A stretch of DNA of 64,000 nucleotides, taken from positions 191,170 to 255,169 of the forward strand of contig CAJNOP010000062.1 of assembly GCA_905250075.1 (NCBI GenBank). Reading direction: 5' to 3'. Within the stretch, counting starts at the first letter, position 1. The number at the start of each line of letters is the position of its first letter. Below the pieces are notes generated by a model. It saw nothing but the letters and a program-made list of their open reading frames with translations, was not told the DNA's origin and searched no databases. Of the stretch, positions 37,439-48,068 are shown piece by piece. A program made the position numbers and the translations under genes. The DNA is from Rotaria sp. Silwood1 (Eukaryota > Rotifera > Eurotatoria > Philodinida > Philodinidae).

Positions 37439-39745
37439 TCAACTCGTACTAGGATCATGAGCATGGATCAATTCGAGTGTTTCTATAATAATTGGATGAT
37501 TTTTTGGATAAATTTTCTCTTGTAACTCCAAAGCTCTCATGTAACACACGGAGACTTGATCTGATTCATTGTGTTGAACATAACATTGAGCTAACATGAT
37601 TAGACATATCGATGTTGCAGCATATTGTAGGTGAATGTTCGTCTCAAGGATGTGCAATCCTCGTTTGAGAAAGTTAAGCTGTTGATGATGATCGTTTGTG
37701 TGAAGTTCTCCAAGTTTCATGAGAAGATGAGCATTGTTTGGATGGTTCTCGCGGAGATGAGTTTCATTGAACGCTATTTGTTCGAGACAAATGGTGATCG
37801 CTCGATTCGTATAACCTTGTTGTTGATAGACATCAGCTAACGCTCTGACACAATTTGTTCGAATGGGATCATCGATCAATAAACACCTCTTGCTAAGTTC
37901 GAATGCTGCTGTATAGAAATGTTCGGCAACAGTAAAATTCTTTTGTGCAAAATAAATGTCACCAATGACGCCTTGACATTGAACAAGTTCGATATGTGGT
38001 CGTGGATGAATTTGTTCGAGAATATCGCGTGCTTCAATGCACAAATCAAGAGCATTTTCGAATTCTTGATTAATTGTCTGGATTTTGCTAATATTGAGTG
38101 TGGTAATCGCTATATTTCGTGGATCATTCTTACAATTTAAAGCTTTCAAATAGAACTGAGAAGCTTCTTTCATTTCGCCAATTGCTTTGTAATAATTGCC
38201 GATACTATTCAATGTCATAGCTAGATTCGGATGGTTAGGTCGAAATTTTGCTTTTTTAATTTCATAAGCTGCATTCAAATATAGAAAGGCTTCGTTCCAA
38301 TTGGAAACATGCATGTTTAGATCGCCAAGATGATCGTAGACCAAAGCTAAATCTTCATGATGACTTGGTAATACTCGAAGCATCATTTGAAAGTAAGATT
38401 CGGCCTTAACAAATTGATGCATATCTAACAACAAGCGACCGAATAACAGATTGATACTTCCACTTTGAAACTTCTTGCGCATGATGTCAATACGATGTCG
38501 AATATCGTGTGTACCTTCATCTGTTGCTTCCATCTGAATTTTCCAGACGTTCAATTCAAAATCATAATCAACATTTTGAATTCGAAAAACGGATCCAATA
38601 TTGAAAAGTACTTCACTCTCACTTGATTGCTTAGCATATTGTTCGATATCAACGAAAACAGTGGTTTTCAATCGAGATGCATCTAATACAATTTCAAATA
38701 TGACAACTTTGAAATCGTCACTATTCTTAGCATCTAAAATGAATTGTTGAGCTATTTTGATATCTTTACTTGTTGATAGAAAAGAATTGGTTGAGACTAA
38801 TCCGCCGACACTTGCACGAAGAATTTCTAATTCTTTCGTTGGCATTTGTGATTGACCACGAAAAAGTTTTAAGCAAGTTTGAATATGTTGTTCTTGATGA
38901 ACCTTTTCCAATTGTTTACACAGATCGACAATATAGAATCGAAATACATACCATAATGCCACATCTTCTGTGCGAAATGCTTGATTAACTAAACGATAAA
39001 TGAAACAATCTTGAACGTACCAATCGATAGCTTTATCTGCTGTGTATGTCGACTGAAATAAGTCGATTTTCTCAAGTTCTGGCTTGTTACGGCGATAATA
39101 ATCTTTACATTTTTTCAACATTACATCTTTGGCTAGTTTCGTAGGTGATATTTGTTTGAGTAATTCAACGAATAAGAGATAAGAAAAATAGGTTCCACTA
39201 TTATCGAATGTATCTTTTGATGAACTCAACGATTTCATTGATTTCAAACTTTGATTTCGAAATAAATTCAGTTTCAATGAAGGAATTTCACGTTGAATAC
39301 AATTTTTCAAGGTCTCATGGTCAGTACAAATATCTGTTACATTGGAATATTTCTCAACTAGTGCAGCGTATTTATTATAATTGTTACAGAATACAATAAC
39401 ACTAGATATCGTCTCTTGTATTGCTGGTAGAATAGTTTTTGCCAATGAACCAGACACAATGACGAGTATTTTTCTGTTTTCCAATTTCAGTCTTTCAATA
39501 GCAAGAAAGAACGCACTAACATGATCAATGAATAAACAATGATCATTGTTTAGTTGTCGAAGTAGTACTTTTGTACGTAAAGAATCAAGCGTATTTTCAT
39601 TCGATTTCTCATCGAGCCAAATCAATGTGAATAAATTGATTGGTACTTCGCTCAACGTTATGCAACGGTACGGGTTATTGGTAATCAACAGATTGTTATC
39701 GGATTGTCGGACATGGATCTTCGATTTCGAAGCTTCATGGCCCAT
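37439..39745 (-). CDS. ADP-ribosyltransferase with C-terminal TPR array, intact, single exon
   Basis: 768 aa. It begins MGHEASKSK, which fits the N-myristoylation pattern (Gly2, Ser6, Lys7), suggesting membrane attachment without a signal peptide. Residues about 38-160 form an alpha/beta domain of unknown function shared with the pseudogene at 16006 (LIWLDEK; ILVIVSGSLAK). Residues about 225-405 are the ART catalytic domain with the R-S-E set: Arg296 in LFRGQ, STNSFLSTS at 318-326, and Glu376/Glu378 in SSESEVLF. From about 430 to the end are TPR units of the kinesin-light-chain type (LALVYDHLGDLNMHVSNWNE, NLAMTLNSIGNYYKAIGEM). The predicted action is mono-ADP-ribosylation of intracellular proteins chosen through the TPR array. 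Base composition is less AT-rich than in the broken copy. The start is the first ATG. Targets are unknown. Confidence 0.88.
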   Translation of the reverse strand: MGHEASKSKIHVRQSDNNLLITNNPYRCITLSEVPINLFTLIWLDEKSNENTLDSLRTKVLLRQLNNDHCLFIDHVSAFFLAIERLKLENRKILVIVSGSLAKTILPAIQETISSVIVFCNNYNKYAALVEKYSNVTDICTDHETLKNCIQREIPSLKLNLFRNQSLKSMKSLSSSKDTFDNSGTYFSYLLFVELLKQISPTKLAKDVMLKKCKDYYRRNKPELEKIDLFQSTYTADKAIDWYVQDCFIYRLVNQAFRTEDVALWYVFRFYIVDLCKQLEKVHQEQHIQTCLKLFRGQSQMPTKELEILRASVGGLVSTNSFLSTSKDIKIAQQFILDAKNSDDFKVVIFEIVLDASRLKTTVFVDIEQYAKQSSESEVLFNIGSVFRIQNVDYDFELNVWKIQMEATDEGTHDIRHRIDIMRKKFQSGSINLLFGRLLLDMHQFVKAESYFQMMLRVLPSHHEDLALVYDHLGDLNMHVSNWNEAFLYLNAAYEIKKAKFRPNHPNLAMTLNSIGNYYKAIGEMKEASQFYLKALNCKNDPRNIAITTLNISKIQTINQEFENALDLCIEARDILEQIHPRPHIELVQCQGVIGDIYFAQKNFTVAEHFYTAAFELSKRCLLIDDPIRTNCVRALADVYQQQGYTNRAITICLEQIAFNETHLRENHPNNAHLLMKLGELHTNDHHQQLNFLKRGLHILETNIHLQYAATSICLIMLAQCYVQHNESDQVSVCYMRALELQEKIYPKNHPIIIETLELIHAHDPSTS

Positions 39746-41999
39746 GGTAAATTGTTTGTTTTTTCACGAAATCAAAATATGCCCTGTATGATAGAAGAAA
39801 AAGAAAGTAATACTAAATAGTTTCGTTTTTTTCACGTTTCCTAGTCTGACAAAAAGAAAAGAATGAACAGAAGTTATCGTAGGCACCCGCTTTCTCAATC
39901 GTACTTGCTTTTTTGCTTATTTTATTTATAAAAGCTGTGAATGTGATTATGGATATCGGAGAGGATATAGATGAAACTGACACTACACCCACTTTTTAAT
40001 AATAAAACACAGTGCTTTACATCCTACTGTAATCTATTCAATGCACTTGAGAATGATTTTTGTCTTGGTTTTTTCCTGCACTGGCTTCCACATGAGCAAT
40101 ATACTTTGAAGTGCTTTCTTTTATATTACTTTCCATTGACTAATTTATTAATATCTACAGCAATATTGTATAGCAAGTAGAAATGTGTTGAATATTTGCT
40201 TGTGCATCTATTTGATGCGTCACCCATATTCTTTCTTACTTCAAGTGAAGGTAACGAGTCGAATTAGTTCCATATGGAAATATTCATGCATTCGATTTGC
40301 AAGATTAATAACGTAGTTATATTGAATTTGCATTTTGATACTAAATAGCTGCGTATGTAAATTTGATCTGACGAAGCTGATCAAGTGCTCTTGTATTTCA
40401 AGGAACATTTGAACAAATTATGGCAATTATTTGTATGCATCAGTTGGTTTATATTGATGAGTTTTATTGATCTTGATGCTCCTTATGATTCACTTTTTAC
40501 TCGACCTCCATGGAGAGTTCGAGATTTTTTTTGCATGCATCGGAAAATAATTATGTGCCTTTTTGCAAGCATAGTAATTGTTTGCATAGTATAACTACAA
40601 AATGGCTATTCCATTTCTTCGAAAGTTCAAACAGAAATGGGACAATACATCAGCTTGTACTCAAGTGTTCGAGATAGATCGAAGCATACACATTCACCAT
40701 ACACTACGACAAAGATTCCGACTAGTGTGCTGACAGGTAAATAAGCCTTGATCAATTCTTCACCAAGTACAGACTGAAACATGAAGCGACTATAATAAAG
40801 GCTATTAACTTGGTAGTTATAGGACCATTCGTAAGTAGGCAATCGTTCTTATCGTAAATTTTACATCCAGAGGCTTCAATGTAACATATAAAACTCGTTA
40901 AAAAGATATGATTACAAGTCTGATGGAATGCCATTAATTAGATTCTGTCGGAATCGAATTTAAGTCGAAAAAAACAAGCCGAGATCGACTGAGATAGAAC
41001 CCATCTTTTTCTCAACCTATGACTATAATCAGAAATTCTATTACAGCATTGGGACGACATCGATCATTATGTTGAATCCTTGATTTGTATCTCAAACTAG
41101 TTCGATGCGTTTACTTCTGTAAAAAATTCTCTTTCTTAACATCAATGTGCTCGTCAATTATGTTCATTCTTGATCTCTTTTATGAATTTGATGTTTTTTC
41201 ATATCTTCTTCACATCTCAAAGATTTTCGGCGAGTATTTCATGTATTGGGATTATTATTGTCATCCTGAACTCTCCCTTTTACCGGGTGAATTCACAATC
41301 TTTTCAGTATGGTTTATTCACTCACACCCTCGCTCACACTTTTCATCGAACGCTCAGTACTGAAACATGTATCTCTTCCCATAGGATTGAAAATCGAAAT
41401 TTCATATTGAATCTTTTACTTGTAGCTTTTTCATTTAGTTGGACAAAATGAAAATAAGAAATCCTAAAATTAGATCGGTGTTATTGAACGATTTTCTCGA
41501 ACTTCTTTTATCAATAAAACCTGATCACTCATTTTATGCAGAATTAAGTCGGATGGCAATATCATTTGATAGATTTTAGACTAAAAGCGTGAAAAGAAAC
41601 AGCAGGGCGTCAAAGTTGCATGTAAGGAAAATGTGCTGCACCAAAAGACGAGGTTTCGAGAGATATTTGACTTGTTTGCGTTGTGTGCTTTGTATAACAA
41701 GGTTCTTTATCTGCAAGAAGAAAGATGCCTGTAACTGGTGACTATTATAAAGGAAAGCAAAAGAGTTTCAGATAGAAAGCAACATGTACTGTTTCTGAGT
41801 GTGTTCCACAAAAATCAATCGAAGTTCACTCGAAAAACTCTAATACATAGCAAAGAGGCTATTCTTATTATTCTATCCATTTCAATTCATCATGTTGGAT
41901 TTTTATGTTTCGAAAGACTCAAGTCTAACTTTTTGGCAGAAGATGTTGATATCGATTTCATTCTTATTTCACTCACAAGACAAAGTCTTTTGTTATTTT
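39746..41999. other. Intergenic interval with only weak open frames
   Basis: Open frames of 60-95 codons on both strands (for example minus 40627-40934 and plus 41085-41451) overlap each other, lack splice context and match nothing I know. The 5' flank of the ART-TPR gene is at 39746-39950. Confidence 0.35.
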
Positions 42000-42019
42000 A
42001 GCGCTGATCTGTGGTCAAA

Positions 42020-42560
42020 AAGCCAAATCTGTGTCTGGCAAATCTGATATCCATAAATTAGACAATCCTACAGATATATTTCTTGATGCCAAGCACAATT
42101 TGTACGGTGTCGATTCGAAGAATTATCGTATTTTAAAATATCCAGCCGATTTCAGTAGCGGCATTATTTGTAGCTGGTAATGGTGTAATTCTGAATGGAG
42201 CGAAGAGCATTCCGAATTTTATCAAGCCGGTCCCGATATTCGTTGACAAAACTGAAAATATGTACATAGTTGATCATTAAACGAGCCACTCCTATCGCAT
42301 TGTATTTTGCCCGTATTATTCCACAGAAGGCATCACCATTATAGACGTGACAAATAGCATTTGTAATGACATTTATTTAGATTATCATCTAAGTATATTC
42401 ACGTTGGAATACGACAACAGGAGAGTGTCAAAATGATGGGCGCCTTTTTATGAAAATTATACTGTGTAGCCGGCCATGGAACAGAAGATAATGCATCTAA
42501 TCAATTATATAGAGCCCACAACATTTTTGTTAATAAAAGTTTACACGATTTGTATATACT
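42020..42560 (+). pseudogene. NHL-repeat gene fragment, broken
   Basis: Translation shows NHL blades in shifting frames: NPTDIFLDAKHNLYGVDSKN then RILKYPADFSSG; after a frameshift VAGNGVILNGAKSIPNF; then PVPIFVDKTENMYIVDH followed by an in-frame TAA and SYRIVFCP; then EYDNRRVSK and another stop; then AGHGTEDNASNQLYRAHNIF. The spacing of blades matches the NHL genes at 6-14 kb, but the sequence is far diverged and on the opposite strand. No anchor or threonine stalk is seen upstream, so this is a relic of the propeller only. Confidence 0.65.
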
Positions 42561-42574
42561 GACTAAGAAGTATG

Positions 42575-42672
42575 AGTGTAAGTGTAGGCATGAGTGCGGA
42601 TTTGAATGTAAATGAGTATGAAGATAGAGTCTTCAATCACCTCCATACCTACTCATACTAACATTCACATTT
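42575..42672. repeat. Paired TG-rich / CA-rich cluster
   Basis: A TG-rich half (ATGAGTGTAAGTGTAGG) is followed by a CA-rich half (CTCATACTAACATTCACA), able to pair as an imperfect hairpin. This is a more diverged member of the family seen at 55-64 kb. Confidence 0.45.
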
Positions 42673-43894
42673 CAAAACATAAATATATAAGTAAACAGTT
42701 CAATTAAATGATTATTGCATCACTCAGCCGGATAAGACCTTTGAATAAAGTGTTTAGAGGCGTTAAGGTTCTGTTTTAACACTGTTTAAATGAAATATTA
42801 TCGTTAAAACGGTGTTATTACACAATTTTGAAACTATTTAAAACACATTATACCATCATTATTGATTTGAATAGTTGAAATGCGTTCATAGGAGTAAATG
42901 TATTTTAATGCAGCAATATGTCACAGAGAACTTGAATTATTTTTTCTTTAGATACTAATTTACGGCGTTCAATAGCAGCTCACTTACTTAACAGAATCAA
43001 GCTTTTTTTTATATTAATGTATACTCTCATGAACATTAAAATTTAGATAGTCGATTCCAAAGCAATATGCACAATATGTACATAACATGTGATTAGATAT
43101 TGATATTTGAGCTCATTTCTGAGCAGATGAGGGCCTATTTAAATACGTTAAAATATAAGAGAATATTGTTCAAATATTTCTATTTATTTATTTATCTTCC
43201 TCATACATGGTCGATTCAATTTAGTAGTTTTCATTTATTTTTCTTTATCTATATTCATATTATAGTTTTATCAAATTCATATTCGATTATAATCAGCTTA
43301 TAGAATAGGTCCATTATTAGTTTACATTATTAAGTTTATCAACACTTCTTGTATTATGGAGGATTTCAAGTCAATAATATAAGCTCAAATAATCTTGTTT
43401 TATTATATAGAAAGAAAAATTTATGAATAGAATGATCTCATGTTTTATTCACAATATTTATAAAAATGAGCATTAAAGAGAATGTGATGTTTTCTTCGTT
43501 ACTAACACACACCCACACTTTTTTTGCCATATCTGTCCGATTATGTTATCGGAATTTATTGTCATAGCATAAATTCAAGAAAAACAAAACATTTAACTTC
43601 TCATTTTGAGTGACATCTATTTTGCGATTGATTGAGAATATGAATCAAAGCTACGACAGCAGATTGCTTTTTTGCATTCACCATTCAATGTTTGACAGAA
43701 TTAAACAATGACTCATTTTTTCAGTTCTGTTATAACGCCATATCACTGTATGCTACCTATATATGCAGTACCATTTTTTACATGTTACATGACTACTGTA
43801 AGCACTTTTGTTCTGTCAAATCTGCTGCTGCTTGATCACTTGTTGGGTGACACTTATTGTTGAAAATAAATACAGTATTATTTTTGTCATTGAG
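42673..43894. other. Intergenic interval
   Basis: AT-rich, no gene recognised. The last part is the 5' flank of the Sec11-like gene. Confidence 0.35.
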
Positions 43895-44723
43895 ATGCAT
43901 CAACAACGAGAGGTAATTACTCTTTATACCTAGTTGCGGTACTTTCATATCGTGTTATTTTGCTCATAACTAGTGTATTGCTTTAGTATTTAAGTGTGCA
44001 CTGATTAGTGCAACAACAATCATAGGTTGGAAAAGTCTTATGCTGTTGACTAACTGTGCAAGTCCTATTATCATTTTGTTAAGGTTAGTCTTCTCGAAAT
44101 TTTTTATTCAAATCGAAAGCATGCGTGTTTTTGACTAGTGCTGGTATGGGAACAGCTATTTATAGCCGTGGAAACCTTTTTCTGCTGACTAACTATAGTA
44201 CAGAACCTATTCGTGCAGGTGACATTGTTGTATTTCGAATTGAAGGTCGCGATATTCCAATTGTTCATCGAGTGATTACAGTACATGAAAAGTGAATTGA
44301 TTTTTTTTTAATGACCACTATTAATACTGTGTTTTATTCACTCTGACGTTTAGAAACGATGGTTATGTCAAATTTTTGACTAAAGGCGATACCAATGAAG
44401 TAGATGATCGCGGTCTTTATTCGCCAGGACAACTTTGGCTTGAAAGAAAGGATATTATTGGTAAAGTGAAAGGGTTCGTTAAGTCTTTATCTTTGACTAA
44501 CTTTTCCTTCTCTCATTTTAATTTATTTAGATATATGCCATATATTGGTGACATATTCATTTTAATGCATGATTCTCCTCTATTGAATTATTTCATCTGG
44601 ATAATGATAAGTCTCTCCGTATGGATAGATTTTCGGTATGAAAAAGCAAATAGTGCAAGGAAAAAACGAAGGTTTCTCACTTACTGGACTTGTTTGACGA
44701 CTATTAGATTGTTAATTTATTAA
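43895..44723 (+). CDS. Sec11-like signal peptidase homolog with altered active site
   Basis: Exons 43895..43912, 43995..44083, 44139..44291, 44354..44473 and 44531..44723 give 190 aa, all joins in phase. Sec11 is the catalytic subunit of the ER signal peptidase complex (family S26B), anchored by one N-terminal membrane helix, here [17 protein letters not shown]. Family landmarks follow in order: [20 protein letters not shown] (normally LSGSMEPAF with the catalytic serine before Met), [17 protein letters not shown] with the catalytic histidine, [13 protein letters not shown] with the acidic residue, and [12 protein letters not shown]. The position of the catalytic serine is glycine here, so classical peptidase activity is unlikely. 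The tail, which is hydrophobic then basic (SARKKRR), is longer and more diverged than usual. Frames and splice sites are intact, which suggests a divergent paralog rather than a simple pseudogene. Confidence 0.75.
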
Positions 44724-47066
44724 GCGTACTATTGAATACTATTGCATCTCATCTGTAAGTGATTATTAAACAATTGCTGTGTTGTGTGAGTTACATAACG
44801 AGTTACTTCTTTTTCTTTTTTATTGTGATCAAAATCTCATTGCTAAGCGATCTTAACATGTATTGACTGTATAAATATTTTCTGAGAAAGAAGGGCTTTA
44901 CTTTCTAACGAGCAAAACAATAAATATCATCAACATAAAACATGGAAAACTGTTGTGTTTTTTTTAGAGTTGTTGCTTCATTTTGATATTAAAAAAATGT
45001 CTTATTCCATAAGAAGCTCAATCAAAAATCACTTCTAGTACTACCTAATATATATTTGCAGTCTATGAAAACATTTTCGATGCACTCTCAATTCATATCA
45101 ACTTAAAAGTTTATTTTCATGAATTTCTCACAAGAATACAAGTCTTCAGTGATTGACCTACAATAAGAATCGCGACAATATCAACATGTTCGAATTTCTC
45201 TTGTGTCTTTCATGTTTCTAGTTTTATCATGCTATGCATTTCTCTTATTGCTCATTCGACGATTTTCCATGTCAAACAAACATCTTTATCAGAATAATTT
45301 CAATATGATCGGTCAGACGTCGCATTTGCAAGTGATATCGACTAATGAAGAGAAAAACGATAAAAAGTTTTCTGTAAACGTGTAACGACTATGATTAAAT
45401 ATAAGAATACCTTCCAATCATTGTCAATTGAAGACCTACGTGTTCATCTTAATTAGTCAAAGATTGTCTATGAAATAATTGTCAGTTCTTGAATGAAATA
45501 CATATTTACAACAGCAATAAGCAACCGAGAGAGAGAGCAAACAATGAACAGATAATCATGATGAAATAAGAAAACTTTTACATAACCAGTTATTCGAATG
45601 AAAATTTATAAAAACAAAGAAGAGAGATAGTAAAAATGAAAAATATTCTTTAAAATATTTTAATTATTTTTTTGGATAAGTAACAAGGTATGATTATTGG
45701 TCTTTTTTCTTACAATTCGATTTACATAGAGTGCTCTATTTTATTATAGATATTTAAAAAAAAAGCATACAATATTTCAAAGTAAACTCATTTCAGTAAT
45801 TAACTGTTAAATGTTTGTTGAAATGACAATTATATAATAGGAAATGTTTTTTTCCTTATTCATCTGTCTTTTTTTTTTTTGAAAAAAATCATTAAATGCA
45901 ACGACAGTTGGTGAATGTTATTACTATAAAAGAATCAAACATTTTAAAGTCATCTCTTGCAAATACAAATAAAAATATTGTTCATTATAGTTGAGTTATA
46001 CAATGAATTATTGAGAATAGTATAGAGTACAAGTTTTTTTATTTAATACGTCGTATTCGTATTTAAATTAATTAGAAAAAGATCACGTGAAGTTTTATAT
46101 GCCATTTGTAATCATTTTATTTCAAATACGTAACCGAGAAATAAAGTTTCTTTCTTCATGTTTACAAGAAATCGTAACACGAGTCATTGTTATTGTCACT
46201 GTAGAATGCAGAAAAGACAAAATGTTTTCATATAAACTGCAGATTTGATTCTTTCGTCGAAAACCGCTATTAAGGAGATTAGGCTATTCGTGTGACCAAA
46301 GAATTAAATATATCATTCTCTAATCAAAACTATAAATCAACATGTTGAAATGGAAATCTTAAGTTTATGCGATAATTTTTTCTAAGGATTCTTTAATCTA
46401 AACTTATTTGTTTCAATCTGTTTGCTACACGCATACTAACCAATAAGAGAAACATACATCTTTATACACGTGTAGAAGATAAGAAAAGATGGATATCACT
46501 CATTTTGCTCTATTAAAATTAAGAAATTGCTGTCTATCTCGTATTTTTTTTTGTCTTTGACGAGTTGTTGCTATTTACATTACAGACTTAAAGTCTTTAG
46601 CTTTTTGTTGCTCTTATGAGTGTCTTGTGTACTGAGAATTCGACTCTTCGGGTTCAAGTTCGTTCTTGATGGTATTCATTTTTAGATGATTAATAAAAAG
46701 AAGTCAACGTAAGTCAAGAGAAATAATTTCACCTTTGACTATAGTAGAACTACAGACAGTGGAAATAAATGATTGAAAAACTACACAGAATCAGAGGTCG
46801 AGTTGGGTACATATCTAGATGACCTCATATATATATATATATCTAATCATTACTTGACTAGAAATTGAATATAATTTGTAAAATATCAGACCTTCAATGT
46901 CAACAAAAAAAAACGACATAATTATAATATTAGACAATTAGTTTATATATTCATCATTATTTTTCACTTTGATTACAGCTAAAAATTTCAATTGAATGTA
47001 GATGATACATATATATCTATACAATGATTTTATTATTTTTCTATTACAATACAAAAATAATTATTT
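44724..47066. other. AT-rich intergenic interval
   Basis: A 60-codon frame at 45203..45385 has one hydrophobic segment (MFLVLSCYAFLLLLI) but no other support. A TA dinucleotide run occurs near 46828. Nothing else recognised. Confidence 0.35.
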
Positions 47067-48068
47067 TTAAACATGGATTGGATGTCTAGCAATCATTATT
47101 ATTCCACATATTCCAGGTTCAATACGTCTTACTTGTTGTCGAGATTTTAAGATGTTACTAATTTTGTTTCGAAGGTCAGGTAATGATAAGATACAAACAA
47201 AAGGTAATAGAAGAGGCATGTAGTAGCTAAAAAATAAAATATACTCAAAAACTTCCGTTCCCTCACTATACGGTAAACCACATAAGTATATAAAGTTCAT
47301 CATTGCTACTGGAAAAAAGAATATAGTAAAAAGTAAAGATATAGATAATGATTGAATTGTCATTTTTCGACGTTTTCGCCATCGAATTAGTTGATTTACA
47401 CGATTTTTTTGTCTTGAAACACGTATTATCAAAGCTAAACTTGATATAACTATTGTTATAGAAGGTATTATTTCATGAACTAACATTTCCCACATAAAAA
47501 TAGCATATGTATCATAAAAACAAAGATAATAACATTGCATGCTAGAATCATCAAAATAATTTTGACAAGGTGGAAAAAAATTGGCAACACTATAATAGAT
47601 AATGCAATATAGAAGAAGTAATATGAGAGGAAGATAATGAATAAAAAAACGTTTCTTTTTAGTCATCACCCATCGACTATGAAAAATAAGTATATGTCGT
47701 TCAATAGTAGCCCAACAAAAGAGCATCATTTGTGTAACATAAAGACCCGAATCAATAAAACTCCAAATAGCACAAAAGAGAGGAGATCTATGCCATATAC
47801 CATCATGTTGATAATAATAAAGTATCCATGGATAAAGTGTTACTTCAGATATAAGACCAATAATAAGATCAACAAGAATAACATGATTATTGAGAGCATT
47901 ACGTGATGGACGATGAAATAGAAGATACGAGAGAACAATCAATGAACAAATAATAGATGGTATAAGAAAAATTAAATAAAGCCAAAATCCAACTGCTCTA
48001 GGTATGACATCATTGACAACACTTGACGAACTATTAGTCTCATTAAATGTGTTGTTGTCGTTAATCAT
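47067..48068 (-). CDS. Rhodopsin-like seven-helix receptor (orphan GPCR), single exon
   Basis: 333 aa with an N-glycosylated extracellular start (NNTFNETNSSSS) and seven hydrophobic helices: GFWLYLIFLIPSIICSLIVL, VILVDLIIGLISEVTLYPWI, then MMLFCWATIERHILIF carrying ERH in place of the DRY motif at the end of helix 3. These are followed by LPLILLLLYCIIYYSV, IIPSITIVISSLALII, LSISLLFTIFFFPVAMMNFI and YYMPLLLPFVCILSLPDLR, where the NPxxY position reads LPFVC. Cysteines before helix 3 (LFCAIW) and in the second extracellular loop (CYYLC) would form the usual disulfide. A basic third loop (RWRKRRK) suggests G-protein coupling. It resembles the large orphan, probably chemosensory, receptor sets of rotifers. 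The ligand cannot be told. Confidence 0.8.
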   Translation of the reverse strand: MINDNNTFNETNSSSSVVNDVIPRAVGFWLYLIFLIPSIICSLIVLSYLLFHRPSRNALNNHVILVDLIIGLISEVTLYPWILYYYQHDGIWHRSPLFCAIWSFIDSGLYVTQMMLFCWATIERHILIFHSRWVMTKKKRFFIHYLPLILLLLYCIIYYSVANFFPPCQNYFDDSSMQCYYLCFYDTYAIFMWEMLVHEIIPSITIVISSLALIIRVSRQKNRVNQLIRWRKRRKMTIQSLSISLLFTIFFFPVAMMNFIYLCGLPYSEGTEVFEYILFFSYYMPLLLPFVCILSLPDLRNKISNILKSRQQVRRIEPGICGIIMIARHPIHV

